From assembly GCA_029883255.1 (NCBI GenBank), contig JAOUJL010000105.1:1-5381 (forward strand): DNA of 5,381 bases. Reading direction: 5' to 3'. A model generated the notes under the pieces. That model saw only the letters and a program-made list of their open reading frames with translations, had not been told where the DNA came from and searched no databases. Shown here one piece after another: positions 1 through 5,381 of this stretch. The position numbers and the translations under genes are program-made. The DNA comes from Candidatus Bathyarchaeota archaeon (GTDB lineage: Archaea > Thermoproteota > Bathyarchaeia > Bathyarchaeales > Bathyarchaeaceae). Positions within the stretch are counted from its first letter, which is position 1. Each line of letters begins with the position of its first letter.

Positions 1-1
1 G

Positions 2-556
2 TTAGAAGAAATTGAGTTTCCAGGTGTCGGGAGACTTGAAGCCTTCTACACAGATGGGCTCAGAACCTTACTACACACGGTGAAAGACGTGGAGGATATG
101 TGGGAGAAAACACTTCGATATCCGGGACACGCAAAGAGAATAGAGTTGCTTAAGGCTTTAGGGTTTCTCGATGAAGAACCAATAGATGTTGATGGTGTAA
201 GTCTTCCACCTAGAAGGCTAAGCGCGAGACTTCTTGGACAGAAACTCCTGATGCCAGAAGTAAAAGATATCGTGGCAATGAAAGTTGAGGTTTCAGGAGT
301 CAGGAGTGGCAGGCACGTTAGCTACGCTTATCATCTCTTAGATCAATATGATGAAAAAAAAGGAATAACAGCCATGGCAAGAACCACTGCTTACACAGCA
401 TCAATCATTGCGCAGTTAGTTCTAAGAAAAGTCATAAGAGAAAAGGGCGTTGTTCCTCCTGAAAGAATAGGTATGAGCGAAGAGTTCTTCTCTACGTTCT
501 TAAAGGAGTTGAGGAAGCGGGGAATAAAAATCACAGAGAGTAAAGCGTATGTCTAG
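2..556 (+). CDS. Saccharopine dehydrogenase family protein, C-terminal part (5' end outside window)
   Basis: The reading frame is open from base 2 to the TAG at 554-556, giving 184 residues with no start inside the window. The in-frame GTG at 80 is internal, because coding sequence typical of the family precedes it. The stretch FYTDGLRTLL, followed by EKTLRYPGH and a helix ending in LLKALGF, is characteristic of the catalytic C-terminal domain of saccharopine dehydrogenase and lysine 6-dehydrogenase-like enzymes. The segment near AMARTTAYTASIIAQL matches the late helix of that domain. The N-terminal NAD(P)-binding Rossmann domain must lie upstream of the window. Such enzymes oxidise or reduce amino-acid derivatives in lysine metabolism, but the family is broad in archaea and the substrate cannot be fixed from this fragment. 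There is no obvious link to the metal genes downstream. Family assignment is firm; exact function is not. Confidence 0.85.
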   Translation, partial: LEEIEFPGVGRLEAFYTDGLRTLLHTVKDVEDMWEKTLRYPGHAKRIELLKALGFLDEEPIDVDGVSLPPRRLSARLLGQKLLMPEVKDIVAMKVEVSGVRSGRHVSYAYHLLDQYDEKKGITAMARTTAYTASIIAQLVLRKVIREKGVVPPERIGMSEEFFSTFLKELRKRGIKITESKAYV

Positions 557-574
557 TTATAGCATTTCAAAACA

Positions 575-606
575 AGCATGCAAAATCTAATTTGCCAATG
601 CATGCT
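575..606. repeat. Inverted repeat between the dehydrogenase and cutA
   Basis: AGCATGCA (575-582) is repeated as its exact reverse complement TGCATGCT (599-606) with a 16-base spacer. A second, nested pairing is possible between GCAAA (580-584) and TTTGC (591-595). It lies 19 bases after the dehydrogenase stop and 39 bases before the cutA start. It could be a transcript-end hairpin, although no T-run follows, or an operator for cutA. No convincing TATA box was found in this gap, so cutA may be read through from upstream. Confidence 0.45.
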
Positions 607-645
607 GAATATCAAGTGTATTTGCAAGAGGTGGAGTGGTGAGGA

Positions 646-972
646 ATGAATACGGTTGAATACATTCAGGTAATTACAGTTGCCGGTAGCAAGGAAGAAG
701 CGGATAAGATTTCGCAAGTAGTAGTTGAAAAACGATTAGCAGGATGTGTGCAGGTTTTTGGCCCAACAACCAGTATTTATTGGTGGAAGGGAAAGGTCGA
801 GAAGGCTGAGGAGTGGTTGTGTCTCATAAAATCTCGAACTGACCTTTATGAAGAATTAGAATCTACGATTCGCCAAGTTCATTCATATAAGGTGCCTGAG
901 ATACTGACCATGACTGTAACAAAAGGCAGCAAGAGTTATTTTGATTGGTTGGAAAGCGAACTCAAGAAATAA
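646..972 (+). CDS. cutA: CutA1 divalent-cation tolerance protein
   Basis: A 108-residue protein of full length for the CutA1 family, a small cytosolic trimer with a ferredoxin-like fold. Visible family marks are an opening strand YIQVITVAGSKEEADKIS, the KRLAGCVQV segment with Cys34, the SIYWWKGKVEKAEEW hairpin, and the HSYKVPEI motif (His79 to Ile86) near the trimer interface. CutA was linked genetically to copper tolerance in Escherichia coli and binds divalent metals in vitro, but its physiological role remains unclear. The ATG at 646 is practically forced, because an in-frame TGA lies at 640-642. A purine-rich GGTGAGG sits just before the start. The gene ends 7 bases from the end of the opposite-strand thioredoxin. 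Its closeness to the copper genes is suggestive only; they are separated by two minus-strand genes. Confidence 0.95.
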   Translation: MNTVEYIQVITVAGSKEEADKISQVVVEKRLAGCVQVFGPTTSIYWWKGKVEKAEEWLCLIKSRTDLYEELESTIRQVHSYKVPEILTMTVTKGSKSYFDWLESELKK

Positions 973-979
973 AACCCCG

Positions 980-1357
980 TTAAGTCTTTAGCTCAGTGCT
1001 CTGCTTAATGCATTCTCTGTGTTTCTTAAGCATATCATCAAGTATTTCCTTTAGATGCTCTTTAGGCATAAAACCCAAAGCATGGCCTACGGATCTTCCT
1101 TCGCAGAAGAACATCAAAGTTGGCGTACTCATAATCCCATGATGAACTGCTATCTCCCGATTACTCGGATTCTCTAAAATATTCAACTTGACAAATTTGA
1201 TTTTATCTTTGTATTCTTCAGCAACCTCGTTGAATACCAGATTGAGCCTCAAGCACCAAGGGCAGCGGTTATGCCAGAAGTCAACAACCGTCAACACGTC
1301 AGACTGTAAAACCTCGTGCTTCCAATTACCCGTACTTACTTCCAAAACACTTCCCAT
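980..1357 (-). CDS. Thioredoxin-like protein with CPWC active site
   Basis: A 125-residue single-domain thioredoxin fold without signal peptide or membrane segment, so probably cytosolic. The strand LTVVDFWHNRCPWC carries the redox pair Cys32 and Cys35. The cis-proline loop is STPT with Pro79, followed by strand LMFFCEGRSVGHALGF, the usual thioredoxin order. The dipeptide between the cysteines is Pro-Trp rather than the Gly-Pro of classical thioredoxin, and the Trp/Cys/Gly before the first Cys is replaced by Asn-Arg. Two extra cysteines occur at 85 and 116, the latter in a charged tail. It probably reduces or exchanges protein disulfides, but the altered motif makes the redox partner uncertain. 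The ATG at 1357 is preceded on its strand by GTGATC with a 4-base gap, a match to the archaeal anti-SD tail. It converges with cutA. Confidence 0.9.
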   Translation of the reverse strand: MGSVLEVSTGNWKHEVLQSDVLTVVDFWHNRCPWCLRLNLVFNEVAEEYKDKIKFVKLNILENPSNREIAVHHGIMSTPTLMFFCEGRSVGHALGFMPKEHLKEILDDMLKKHRECIKQSTELKT

Positions 1358-1390
1358 AGCTGATCACACATAAGTTATCATGAAATGCGA

Positions 1391-1398
1391 GTATAAAA
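1391..1398 (-). promoter_or_regulatory. TATA-like box of the thioredoxin gene
   Basis: On the minus strand this reads TTTTATAC, centred about 37 bases before the ATG at 1357. An archaeal start about 25 bases downstream would give a leader of roughly 12 bases that contains the GTGATC ribosome site. Read on the plus strand, the same bases are GTATAAAA, so the box could also fire the other way. Assigned by position and composition only. Confidence 0.5.
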
Positions 1399-1463
1399 CG
1401 TTTTGAACAAGGCCACTCTGTTCTAATCGGTTGAGATGAAAAGTCAATCTACCAGCATTTCTA

Positions 1464-1498
1464 CCTCAAACAAATGAGGAAAAACCCGAAAATGGGGT
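1464..1498. repeat. Two small tandem hairpins in the gap before the SHOCT gene's end
   Basis: CCTCA (1464-1468) can pair with TGAGG (1475-1479) over a 6-base loop, and ACCC (1484-1487) with GGGT (1495-1498) over a 7-base loop. Both stems are short. They lie in the 226-base stretch between the thioredoxin start and the end of the SHOCT gene, which otherwise holds only the thioredoxin promoter and a doubtful small ORF. They could mark a small plus-strand transcript, but could easily be chance. Confidence 0.2.
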
Positions 1499-1583
1499 GA
1501 AATCATGAGATTCATGTTTTCTCAAAAATTCAAGTTCTCGTGGCATATATGCAGAACAAGCCCTAAAGTCAACCGCTTCTGCT

Positions 1584-1895
1584 TCACGATTCCAATTCCT
1601 TCTTCATTTTCAAGAATTGCTCTCTTGTGATCTCGCCCTTTGCGTATCGCTCCATGAGTATTTCGACTGCTCTTCCACCACGGTTAGATTTTTCAATCCT
1701 TGAAGATCCGGGGGTGATGAGGTAGTATGCTCCCAAGGCTATCAACACGAGAAACGTTATGGGTATTAGAACAATGGAGCTCCACCCGTATCCCATCATG
1801 CCCATCATCCCTGACATGTACCCGCCACCTAACCCCCACATCAGCACCGGCAGGATACTTGTCAACACAACGAGAAACACGAAGAGCCAAATCAA
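1584..1895 (-). CDS. Met/Gly-rich two-helix membrane protein with C-terminal SHOCT motif
   Basis: A 103-residue protein when read from a TTG at 1895. Residues 2-20 form one membrane helix and 39-60 a second. Between them lies a loop of Gly, Met and Tyr (residues 19-38) with Met19, 27, 30, 31, 33 and 34. Such methionine clusters can bind Cu+ or Ag+, so a metal role is inferred. The C-terminus AVEILMERYAKGEITREQF (76-94) is a clear SHOCT motif, a short helical element found at the ends of many membrane proteins, often for oligomerisation. The start is suspect. Two same-frame ATGs at 1921 and 1915 read MKMAEKKEI and then hit TGA at 1894-1892, because an A8 run puts them one base out of frame. 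One more A would give MKMAEKKRDL running straight into the first helix (112 residues). The gene diverges from the PadR regulator and shares its promoter region. Confidence 0.8.
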   Translation of the reverse strand: MIWLFVFLVVLTSILPVLMWGLGGGYMSGMMGMMGYGWSSIVLIPITFLVLIALGAYYLITPGSSRIEKSNRGGRAVEILMERYAKGEITREQFLKMKKELES

Positions 1896-1921
1896 ATCTC
1901 TTTTTTTTCGGCCATTTTCAT
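1892..1921 (-). other. Out-of-frame leader of the SHOCT gene with A8 run
   Basis: On the minus strand, ATG at 1921 and ATG at 1915 are in one frame, pass through eight A's (plus-strand T8 at 1901-1908) and end at TGA 1894-1892 after only nine codons. The in-frame TTG of the SHOCT protein starts at 1895, overlapping this stop. AGGCGA at 1927-1922 is a degenerate ribosome site, with good spacing for the ATG at 1915. The arrangement is what a one-base deletion, an assembly error or a slippage site would produce. A separate nine-codon leader peptide with translational coupling is a less likely reading. Confidence 0.6.
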
Positions 1922-1987
1922 TCGCCTACATTTATTGTGAAATGAGTAATATTTAAATATATCTTATTCCAATATATTTTTAGGCGA
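1922..1987. promoter_or_regulatory. Symmetrical divergent promoter/operator between the SHOCT gene and padR-TRASH
   Basis: The 12-base palindrome ATATTTAAATAT (1949-1960) looks like an archaeal TATA element in both directions. TCGCCTA (1922-1928) and TAGGCGA (1981-1987) form an exact inverted pair with the same centre (1954.5). Between them, further bases match across the centre, notably GAAATGAG (1939-1946) against CTTATTCC (1963-1970), 6 of 8. Transcription starting about 26 bases from the centre would begin at about 1981 (+) and 1928 (-), right at the TAGGCGA copies, which may serve as degenerate ribosome sites for both genes. The dyad is a likely binding region for the dimeric PadR-type regulator encoded alongside. 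Promoter role is well supported by position; the operator role is inferred. Confidence 0.65.
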
Positions 1988-1993
1988 TATATA

Positions 1994-2434
1994 ATGTTGA
2001 GCGGAGACATTGCTTTAGACATGATAAGATCCTCCATAATTCTACTTCTCACCGAAAAACCTCTCCATGGATACGGAATCATGAAAGAAGTTAAGGAGAG
2101 AATCGGCAAAACAGTCAATCCAAGTCTTCTTTATCCATTCTTAAAACAGCTTGAAAAAAATGGCTTAGTAAAATCGACTAGAAAGCCGGTTGGGCAGAAG
2201 CAAAAGAAAGTATATGAGTTGACGGCTGAAGGAAAAGAATTAGCCACCCGCATCTACAAGCGAATTGCGTCTATGGTCTCTATGGCCATCGAGCCGAACC
2301 TAAGCATATGTTTCCACTGCGGCTGCAAAATTTTCGAAGGGGGATACCGAGAGGTTGTAGGCGACAAAGAAAGGATTTTTTGCTGCGTTCACTGTGCCCA
2401 AGCCTATAACAATGAATTACCCTCGGCGCCTTGA
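1994..2434 (+). CDS. PadR-type transcriptional regulator fused to a TRASH metal-binding domain
   Basis: A 146-residue protein. Residues about 10-80 are a PadR winged helix: the LHGYGIMKEV helix (24-33), the recognition region PSLLYPFLKQLEKNGLV (43-59), and the wing ending in VYELTAEGKEL (73-83). A helix at about 84-100 follows, in place of the usual PadR dimerisation tail. The C-terminus is a TRASH-like cysteine cluster: Cys106-x2-Cys109, Cys111, then Phe-Cys130-Cys131-x-His133-Cys134 and AQAY. The spacing Cys109-x20-Cys130-x3-Cys134 fits the TRASH pattern known from archaeal copper regulators and metal-handling proteins. The protein probably binds DNA as a dimer and senses Cu+ or a similar soft metal. 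It is the first gene of the operon, 32 bases before the copper ATPase, and sits on a dyad promoter, so autoregulation and control of both directions are likely. The ATG at 1994 follows AGGCGAT at a 5-base gap. Whether it represses or activates is not visible. Confidence 0.9.
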   Translation: MLSGDIALDMIRSSIILLLTEKPLHGYGIMKEVKERIGKTVNPSLLYPFLKQLEKNGLVKSTRKPVGQKQKKVYELTAEGKELATRIYKRIASMVSMAIEPNLSICFHCGCKIFEGGYREVVGDKERIFCCVHCAQAYNNELPSAP

Positions 2435-2466
2435 TCAGCTGAGAGCCAAAGAAGGAGAAGATTTGA

Positions 2467-4941
2467 ATGACTAAACAAAAGATCCTGATTAAAATTGGTG
2501 GGATGCACTGCGTTACTTGTGCACAAACAATAGAGAAAGCGTTGTTAAAGGCCGAGGGAGTAGATAATGCCCTAGTTAATTTTGCAACAGAAACTGCACA
2601 CATTGAATACGATGACAAGATAACAAATGAAAATAAACTAACAGAGATCATCAAGGGTACAGGCTATGATGTAGCTGAGGGAACTCAGAAGATTATGATA
2701 AGGATTGGAGGAATGACATGTGCTTCTTGTGCCCAAACAATTGAAAGCGCTCTAAGGAAGAAGAAGGGTGTACGAGAAGCGGGCGTTAATCTGGCAACCG
2801 AGAAGGCAGCTGTCACCTACAGTCAAAGCGAAATAAGTTATGAGGAGATCAAAGACGCCGTGGAGGACGCCGGGTACCAAGTTCTGGGCAGGGAGGATCA
2901 ACGGGCAAGGTTTGAGGAGGAAGAAGCTAGAGAACTCCAAGCATTCTCAATAGCAAGAAGAAGAGCTCTCATCTCATGGGCGCTTACGATACCAATCATG
3001 CTTTGGATGATCCCTGAAATGATCTTTGGAATCAGCTGGCCTAACTCAGCTGTGTTCAACCTAGGCATGATCGCTATCGCAGCTCCAGTTCTCTTCTATC
3101 CAGGATGGACCACCTACAAATCGGCTGTGAATGCAATAATGCATCGCGCCGCAAACATGGATGTACTCATCATGTTAGGAACACTGGCTTCCTTCCTAAC
3201 AGGGCCATCATCTTTCTTCACCCCCATAGCTAACTATGCGGGAGTGGGTGCTATGATCATGTCCTTCCACCTCACGGGAAGATACATCGAAGCAAAAGCC
3301 AAGGGAAAAGCATCCCAAGCCATCAGAAGACTCCTAGAACTTGAGGCGAAGACAGCAAGAATACTTCGAGAAGGAAAAGAAGTTGAAATCCCCATCAACG
3401 AGGTTGAAGTAGGCGATGTCATGATTGTGCGGCCGGGAGAGAAGATGCCTACAGACGGCGTAGTCCTGGAAGGTGAGAGTGGCGTCGACGAGTCGATGGC
3501 TACTGGAGAGTCTATGCCTGTACAGAAGAGACTTGGCGACGAGGTCATTGGGGCCACAATCAACCAGAGGGGACTCCTAAAAGTCAGAGCAACTAAGATC
3601 GGAAAAGACACTTTCCTTTCTCAGGTCATAAAAATGGTGGAAGAGGCCCAAGGCTCTAAGGTGCCTATCCAAGAATTTGCAGATCGTGTGACGAGCTATT
3701 TCGTTCCCGTAGTCTTAGTCCTAGCCTCATTAACACTTGTCCTGTGGTTATTCTTTCCAGAAGCTATAGGCAGTGTGGGTGTTTGGGCGAGTCAGTTCCT
3801 TCCTTGGATTGATCCAGCGTTGAGTGTATTTTCATTGGCAGTATTTGCGACTGTGGCGACGCTGGTTATTGCATGTCCCTGCGCCCTCGGGTTAGCGACA
3901 CCAACGGTTCTTATGGTTGGAAGTGGGATGGGTGCTGAGAATGGTGTCTTGATCAGGCGTGGAGAAGCAATCCAAGCCCTCAAAGACGTGAAAGTAATCG
4001 TTTTCGACAAAACTGGCACAATAACCAAGGGACAACCTGACGTTACGGACACAATTCCTGTGAAGGGAGTTCAAGAGAGGGAGGTTTTGAGGTTAGCCGC
4101 CAGTGTCGAGAAGGGATCCGAGCATCCCTTGGCTGAAGCCATTATCAAGAAAGCTGAGGAAGAACGACTGAAATTAATGAAAATGGAGAAGTTCGAGGCA
4201 ATAACCGGTAGAGGAATTAAGGGAGAGGTCGAAGGGCAGAACACTGTTCTAATCGGCAACAGGAAGCTTATGGATGAAGAGGGAGTTGACTACAGCAGCT
4301 TAGAACCAGAGCTTAGGAGGTTGGAGGAGGAAGCGAAAACTGCGATGATTGTTGTCAAAAACAAGAAGTGTGTCGGAGTCGTGGCAGAAGCTGACACCCT
4401 TAAGGAGGACTCTGTGGAAGCTATTGCTGAACTAGAAAAGTTGGGTCTTCAGACAACGATGCTTACAGGAGACAACAGACGAACTGGAGACGCCATCGCA
4501 AGGAAGGTCGGCATATCTAAGGTCTTGGCTGAGGTTCTACCAGACAAAAAGGTAGCTGAGATTCAGAGGCTTCAGAAAGAAGTTGGACTAGTCGCTATGG
4601 TCGGCGACGGAATAAACGACGCGCCAGCACTTACCCAAGCCAACGTCGGCATCGCAATAGGCACCGGAACGGACATAGCTATCGAAGCGGGAGACATTGT
4701 ACTCGTGAGAGGTAACTTATCAGACGTGGTTAAAGCTGTAAAACTGTCTCGAGCGACTTTTCGAAAGATAAAGCAGAACTTGTTCTGGGCCTTCTTCTAC
4801 AACATCGTCATGATCCCTTTTGCGATGTTAGGCCTCGCACACCCGGTAATAGCTGAGATTGCCATGGCCACTAGCTCAATAACCGTGGTCACCAACGCAA
4901 ATCTTCTAAGAAGAACTAACATACAACCAGATTACCTGTAA
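2467..4941 (+). CDS. copA: Cu+-exporting P1B-type ATPase with two HMA domains
   Basis: An 824-residue ATP-driven membrane pump of the P1B-1 group, normal in length. Two N-terminal HMA domains carry GMHCVTC (Cys15, Cys18) and GMTCASC (Cys85, Cys88). Eight membrane helices are expected, two before the core and six within it. The actuator domain holds TGES (346-349). The transport helix has Cys470-Pro-Cys472. The phosphorylation site is DKTGT with Asp514. The nucleotide domain has Ser-Glu-His553-Pro and GRG (581-583). The hinge is GDGINDAP (713-720). Tyr778-Asn779 and Met800 with Ser803-Ser804 are the residues that mark Cu+ (and Ag+) pumps, which move metal out of the cytosol. The ATG at 2467 is fixed by an in-frame TGA immediately before it, and GGAG lies upstream. 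It is cotranscribed with the TRASH regulator before it and the YHS gene 13 bases after it. No key residue is missing. Confidence 0.97.
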   Translation: MTKQKILIKIGGMHCVTCAQTIEKALLKAEGVDNALVNFATETAHIEYDDKITNENKLTEIIKGTGYDVAEGTQKIMIRIGGMTCASCAQTIESALRKKKGVREAGVNLATEKAAVTYSQSEISYEEIKDAVEDAGYQVLGREDQRARFEEEEARELQAFSIARRRALISWALTIPIMLWMIPEMIFGISWPNSAVFNLGMIAIAAPVLFYPGWTTYKSAVNAIMHRAANMDVLIMLGTLASFLTGPSSFFTPIANYAGVGAMIMSFHLTGRYIEAKAKGKASQAIRRLLELEAKTARILREGKEVEIPINEVEVGDVMIVRPGEKMPTDGVVLEGESGVDESMATGESMPVQKRLGDEVIGATINQRGLLKVRATKIGKDTFLSQVIKMVEEAQGSKVPIQEFADRVTSYFVPVVLVLASLTLVLWLFFPEAIGSVGVWASQFLPWIDPALSVFSLAVFATVATLVIACPCALGLATPTVLMVGSGMGAENGVLIRRGEAIQALKDVKVIVFDKTGTITKGQPDVTDTIPVKGVQEREVLRLAASVEKGSEHPLAEAIIKKAEEERLKLMKMEKFEAITGRGIKGEVEGQNTVLIGNRKLMDEEGVDYSSLEPELRRLEEEAKTAMIVVKNKKCVGVVAEADTLKEDSVEAIAELEKLGLQTTMLTGDNRRTGDAIARKVGISKVLAEVLPDKKVAEIQRLQKEVGLVAMVGDGINDAPALTQANVGIAIGTGTDIAIEAGDIVLVRGNLSDVVKAVKLSRATFRKIKQNLFWAFFYNIVMIPFAMLGLAHPVIAEIAMATSSITVVTNANLLRRTNIQPDYL

Positions 4942-4950
4942 GGGAGGTGA
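4942..4950 (+). promoter_or_regulatory. Strong ribosome binding site of the YHS gene
   Basis: GGGAGGTGA begins directly after the copA stop codon and is a near-perfect complement of the archaeal 16S 3' tail, the best ribosome site in the window. It lies 4 bases before the ATG at 4955 (7 bases measured from GGAGG). It suggests that the small protein is made in larger amounts than the pump. Confidence 0.85.
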
Positions 4951-4954
4951 AATA

Positions 4955-5098
4955 ATGGCAAAGGATCTTGTCTGTGGCATGGATGTAGATGAGAAGACAG
5001 CAAAATACAAGACGACACACAAGGGAAAGACATACTACTTCTGTGCACCAGGATGCCAGAAAGCCTTCGAAGCAAATCCACAAAAGTACATTAAATAG
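4955..5098 (+). CDS. Small YHS-domain metal-binding protein
   Basis: A 47-residue protein that is almost entirely one YHS domain. The start is MAKDLVCGMDV with Cys7-Gly-Met, followed by a strand turn through Lys-Gly-Lys-Thr-Tyr-Tyr-Phe-Cys30, then Ala-Pro-Gly-Cys34, and a closing helix KAFEANPQKYIK. Cys7, Cys30 and Cys34 are the expected metal ligands. YHS is related to TRASH and is often found fused to, or encoded beside, heavy-metal P-type ATPases. A role as a cytosolic copper carrier or buffer for the adjacent CopA is inferred. It follows copA by 13 bases with a very strong ribosome site, so cotranscription is nearly certain. No signal peptide or membrane segment is present. Its short length makes it easy to miss with a length cut-off. 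Confidence 0.93.
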   Translation: MAKDLVCGMDVDEKTAKYKTTHKGKTYYFCAPGCQKAFEANPQKYIK

Positions 5099-5126
5099 TT
5101 TCAAAAGCAAGCAAGAAGGACCAATT

Positions 5127-5333
5127 GTGACACACCCTGCCAAAAAAATACGTAGACAAGTGATTATGGTGCGTGAGATACGTAAAAATGGTGAGAAGTT
5201 ATACGCTTGTGAGATCTGCAAACTCTTGTATAAGGAAAAGGCATGGGCAGAAAAATGCCAAGATTTCTGCGAAAAATACAACGCTTGTTCTCTAGGGATC
5301 ACGAGTCGCGCTGTCAATGTGGCGGAAAGGTGA
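5127..5333 (+). CDS. Small five-cysteine protein, probably metal-binding
   Basis: I chose the GTG at 5127 because AAGGA ends 6 bases upstream and the gap from the YHS gene is then 28 bases; this gives 68 residues. The ATG at 5166 (55 residues) is the alternative and begins just before the conserved-looking part, but has no well-spaced ribosome site. The sequence has Tyr-Ala-Cys28-x2-Cys31 followed by LLYKEKAWAEKCQDFC with Cys44 and Cys48, then Cys54 and a tail SLGITSRAV. It resembles small archaeal proteins with a CxxC, a WAEKC-x3-C helix and a final Cys, which have no established function as far as I know. The two pairs of Cys suggest one zinc-knuckle-like or copper site. Its place at the end of the copper operon supports metal binding. 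No signal peptide or membrane helix is present. Confidence 0.75.
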   Translation: MTHPAKKIRRQVIMVREIRKNGEKLYACEICKLLYKEKAWAEKCQDFCEKYNACSLGITSRAVNVAER

Positions 5334-5381
5334 ACTTTGGAAGTATCCTTCTATTATCACCATCTTAATAAGAGCTGACTT

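Noticed and set aside
973..979. Shared terminator between cutA and the thioredoxin gene
   Set aside because: The 7-base gap has no stem; only a weak T-rich stretch on the minus strand inside the end of cutA could end the thioredoxin transcript.
1505..1630. 41-codon plus-strand ORF with a good ribosome site
   Set aside because: Its second part is antisense to the SHOCT gene and the product resembles no family I know; kept only as a low-interest finding and not annotated as a gene.
1918..2118. 66-codon minus-strand frame across the divergent promoter and the start of padR-TRASH
   Set aside because: It would cover the promoter and the start of a convincing gene, and its product shows no family features.
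2280..2654. 124-codon minus-strand frame across the end of the regulator and the start of copA
   Set aside because: It runs opposite the TRASH domain and the first HMA domain, both of which are certain; it has no recognisable features.
3234..3611. 125-codon minus-strand frame inside copA
   Set aside because: Ser/Pro-rich translation opposite the conserved actuator domain; a complement shadow.
4989..5126. Upstream extension of the five-cysteine protein's frame
   Set aside because: This part overlaps the YHS gene in another frame and its translation is low-complexity, basic and unlike a protein domain; the real start is at 5127 or 5166.
4916..5317. 133-codon minus-strand frame across the YHS and five-cysteine genes
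   Set aside because: It is a shadow of two well-supported plus-strand genes and shows no domain.
5334..5381. Pyrimidine-rich tail after the last gene as a terminator
   Set aside because: No continuous T-run or stable hairpin is seen; the sequence ends too soon to judge.

Overview
The window looks archaeal. Shine-Dalgarno stretches match the archaeal 16S tail (GGAGGTGA, GGGGTGA, GTGATC). TATA-like boxes lie about 25 bases before inferred transcript starts, with very short leaders. The small Cys-rich protein and the TRASH-type regulator are also of archaeal type. G+C is moderate, a little over 40 % by eye. A TACK-type uncultured lineage is possible, but no ribosomal or other marker gene is present, so the phylum is left open.

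Layout. Bases 2-556 (+) hold the 3' end of a saccharopine dehydrogenase family gene. After an 89-base gap with an inverted repeat comes cutA at 646-972 (+). It converges with a small thioredoxin carrying a CPWC active site at 980-1357 (-), with 7 bases between the two genes. Bases 1358-1583 hold the thioredoxin promoter and two weak hairpins. They also hold the start of a doubtful small ORF. A Met/Gly-rich membrane protein with a C-terminal SHOCT motif lies at 1584-1895 (-). Its N-terminus appears to be displaced by an A8 homopolymer. A symmetrical divergent promoter at about 1922-1987 separates it from a four-gene plus-strand operon: a PadR-type regulator fused to a TRASH metal-binding domain (1994-2434), a Cu+-type P1B ATPase (2467-4941), a 47-residue YHS protein (4955-5098) and a small five-cysteine protein (5127-5333). 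The last 48 bases hold nothing I can support.

Working model (inference from domains and layout). This is a copper, possibly silver, homeostasis locus. The PadR-TRASH protein would sense metal through its Cys cluster and control the symmetrical promoter. CopA would export Cu+. The YHS and five-cysteine proteins would bind or deliver metal in the cytosol. The divergent Met-rich membrane protein would contribute sites at the membrane. CutA and the thioredoxin lie beside this unit and fit a metal and thiol stress theme, but nothing shows that they are co-regulated. The most unusual points are the PadR-TRASH fusion, the dyad promoter whose centre is shared by a TATA-like palindrome and an inverted TAGGCGA pair, and the A8 frame break in the SHOCT gene.
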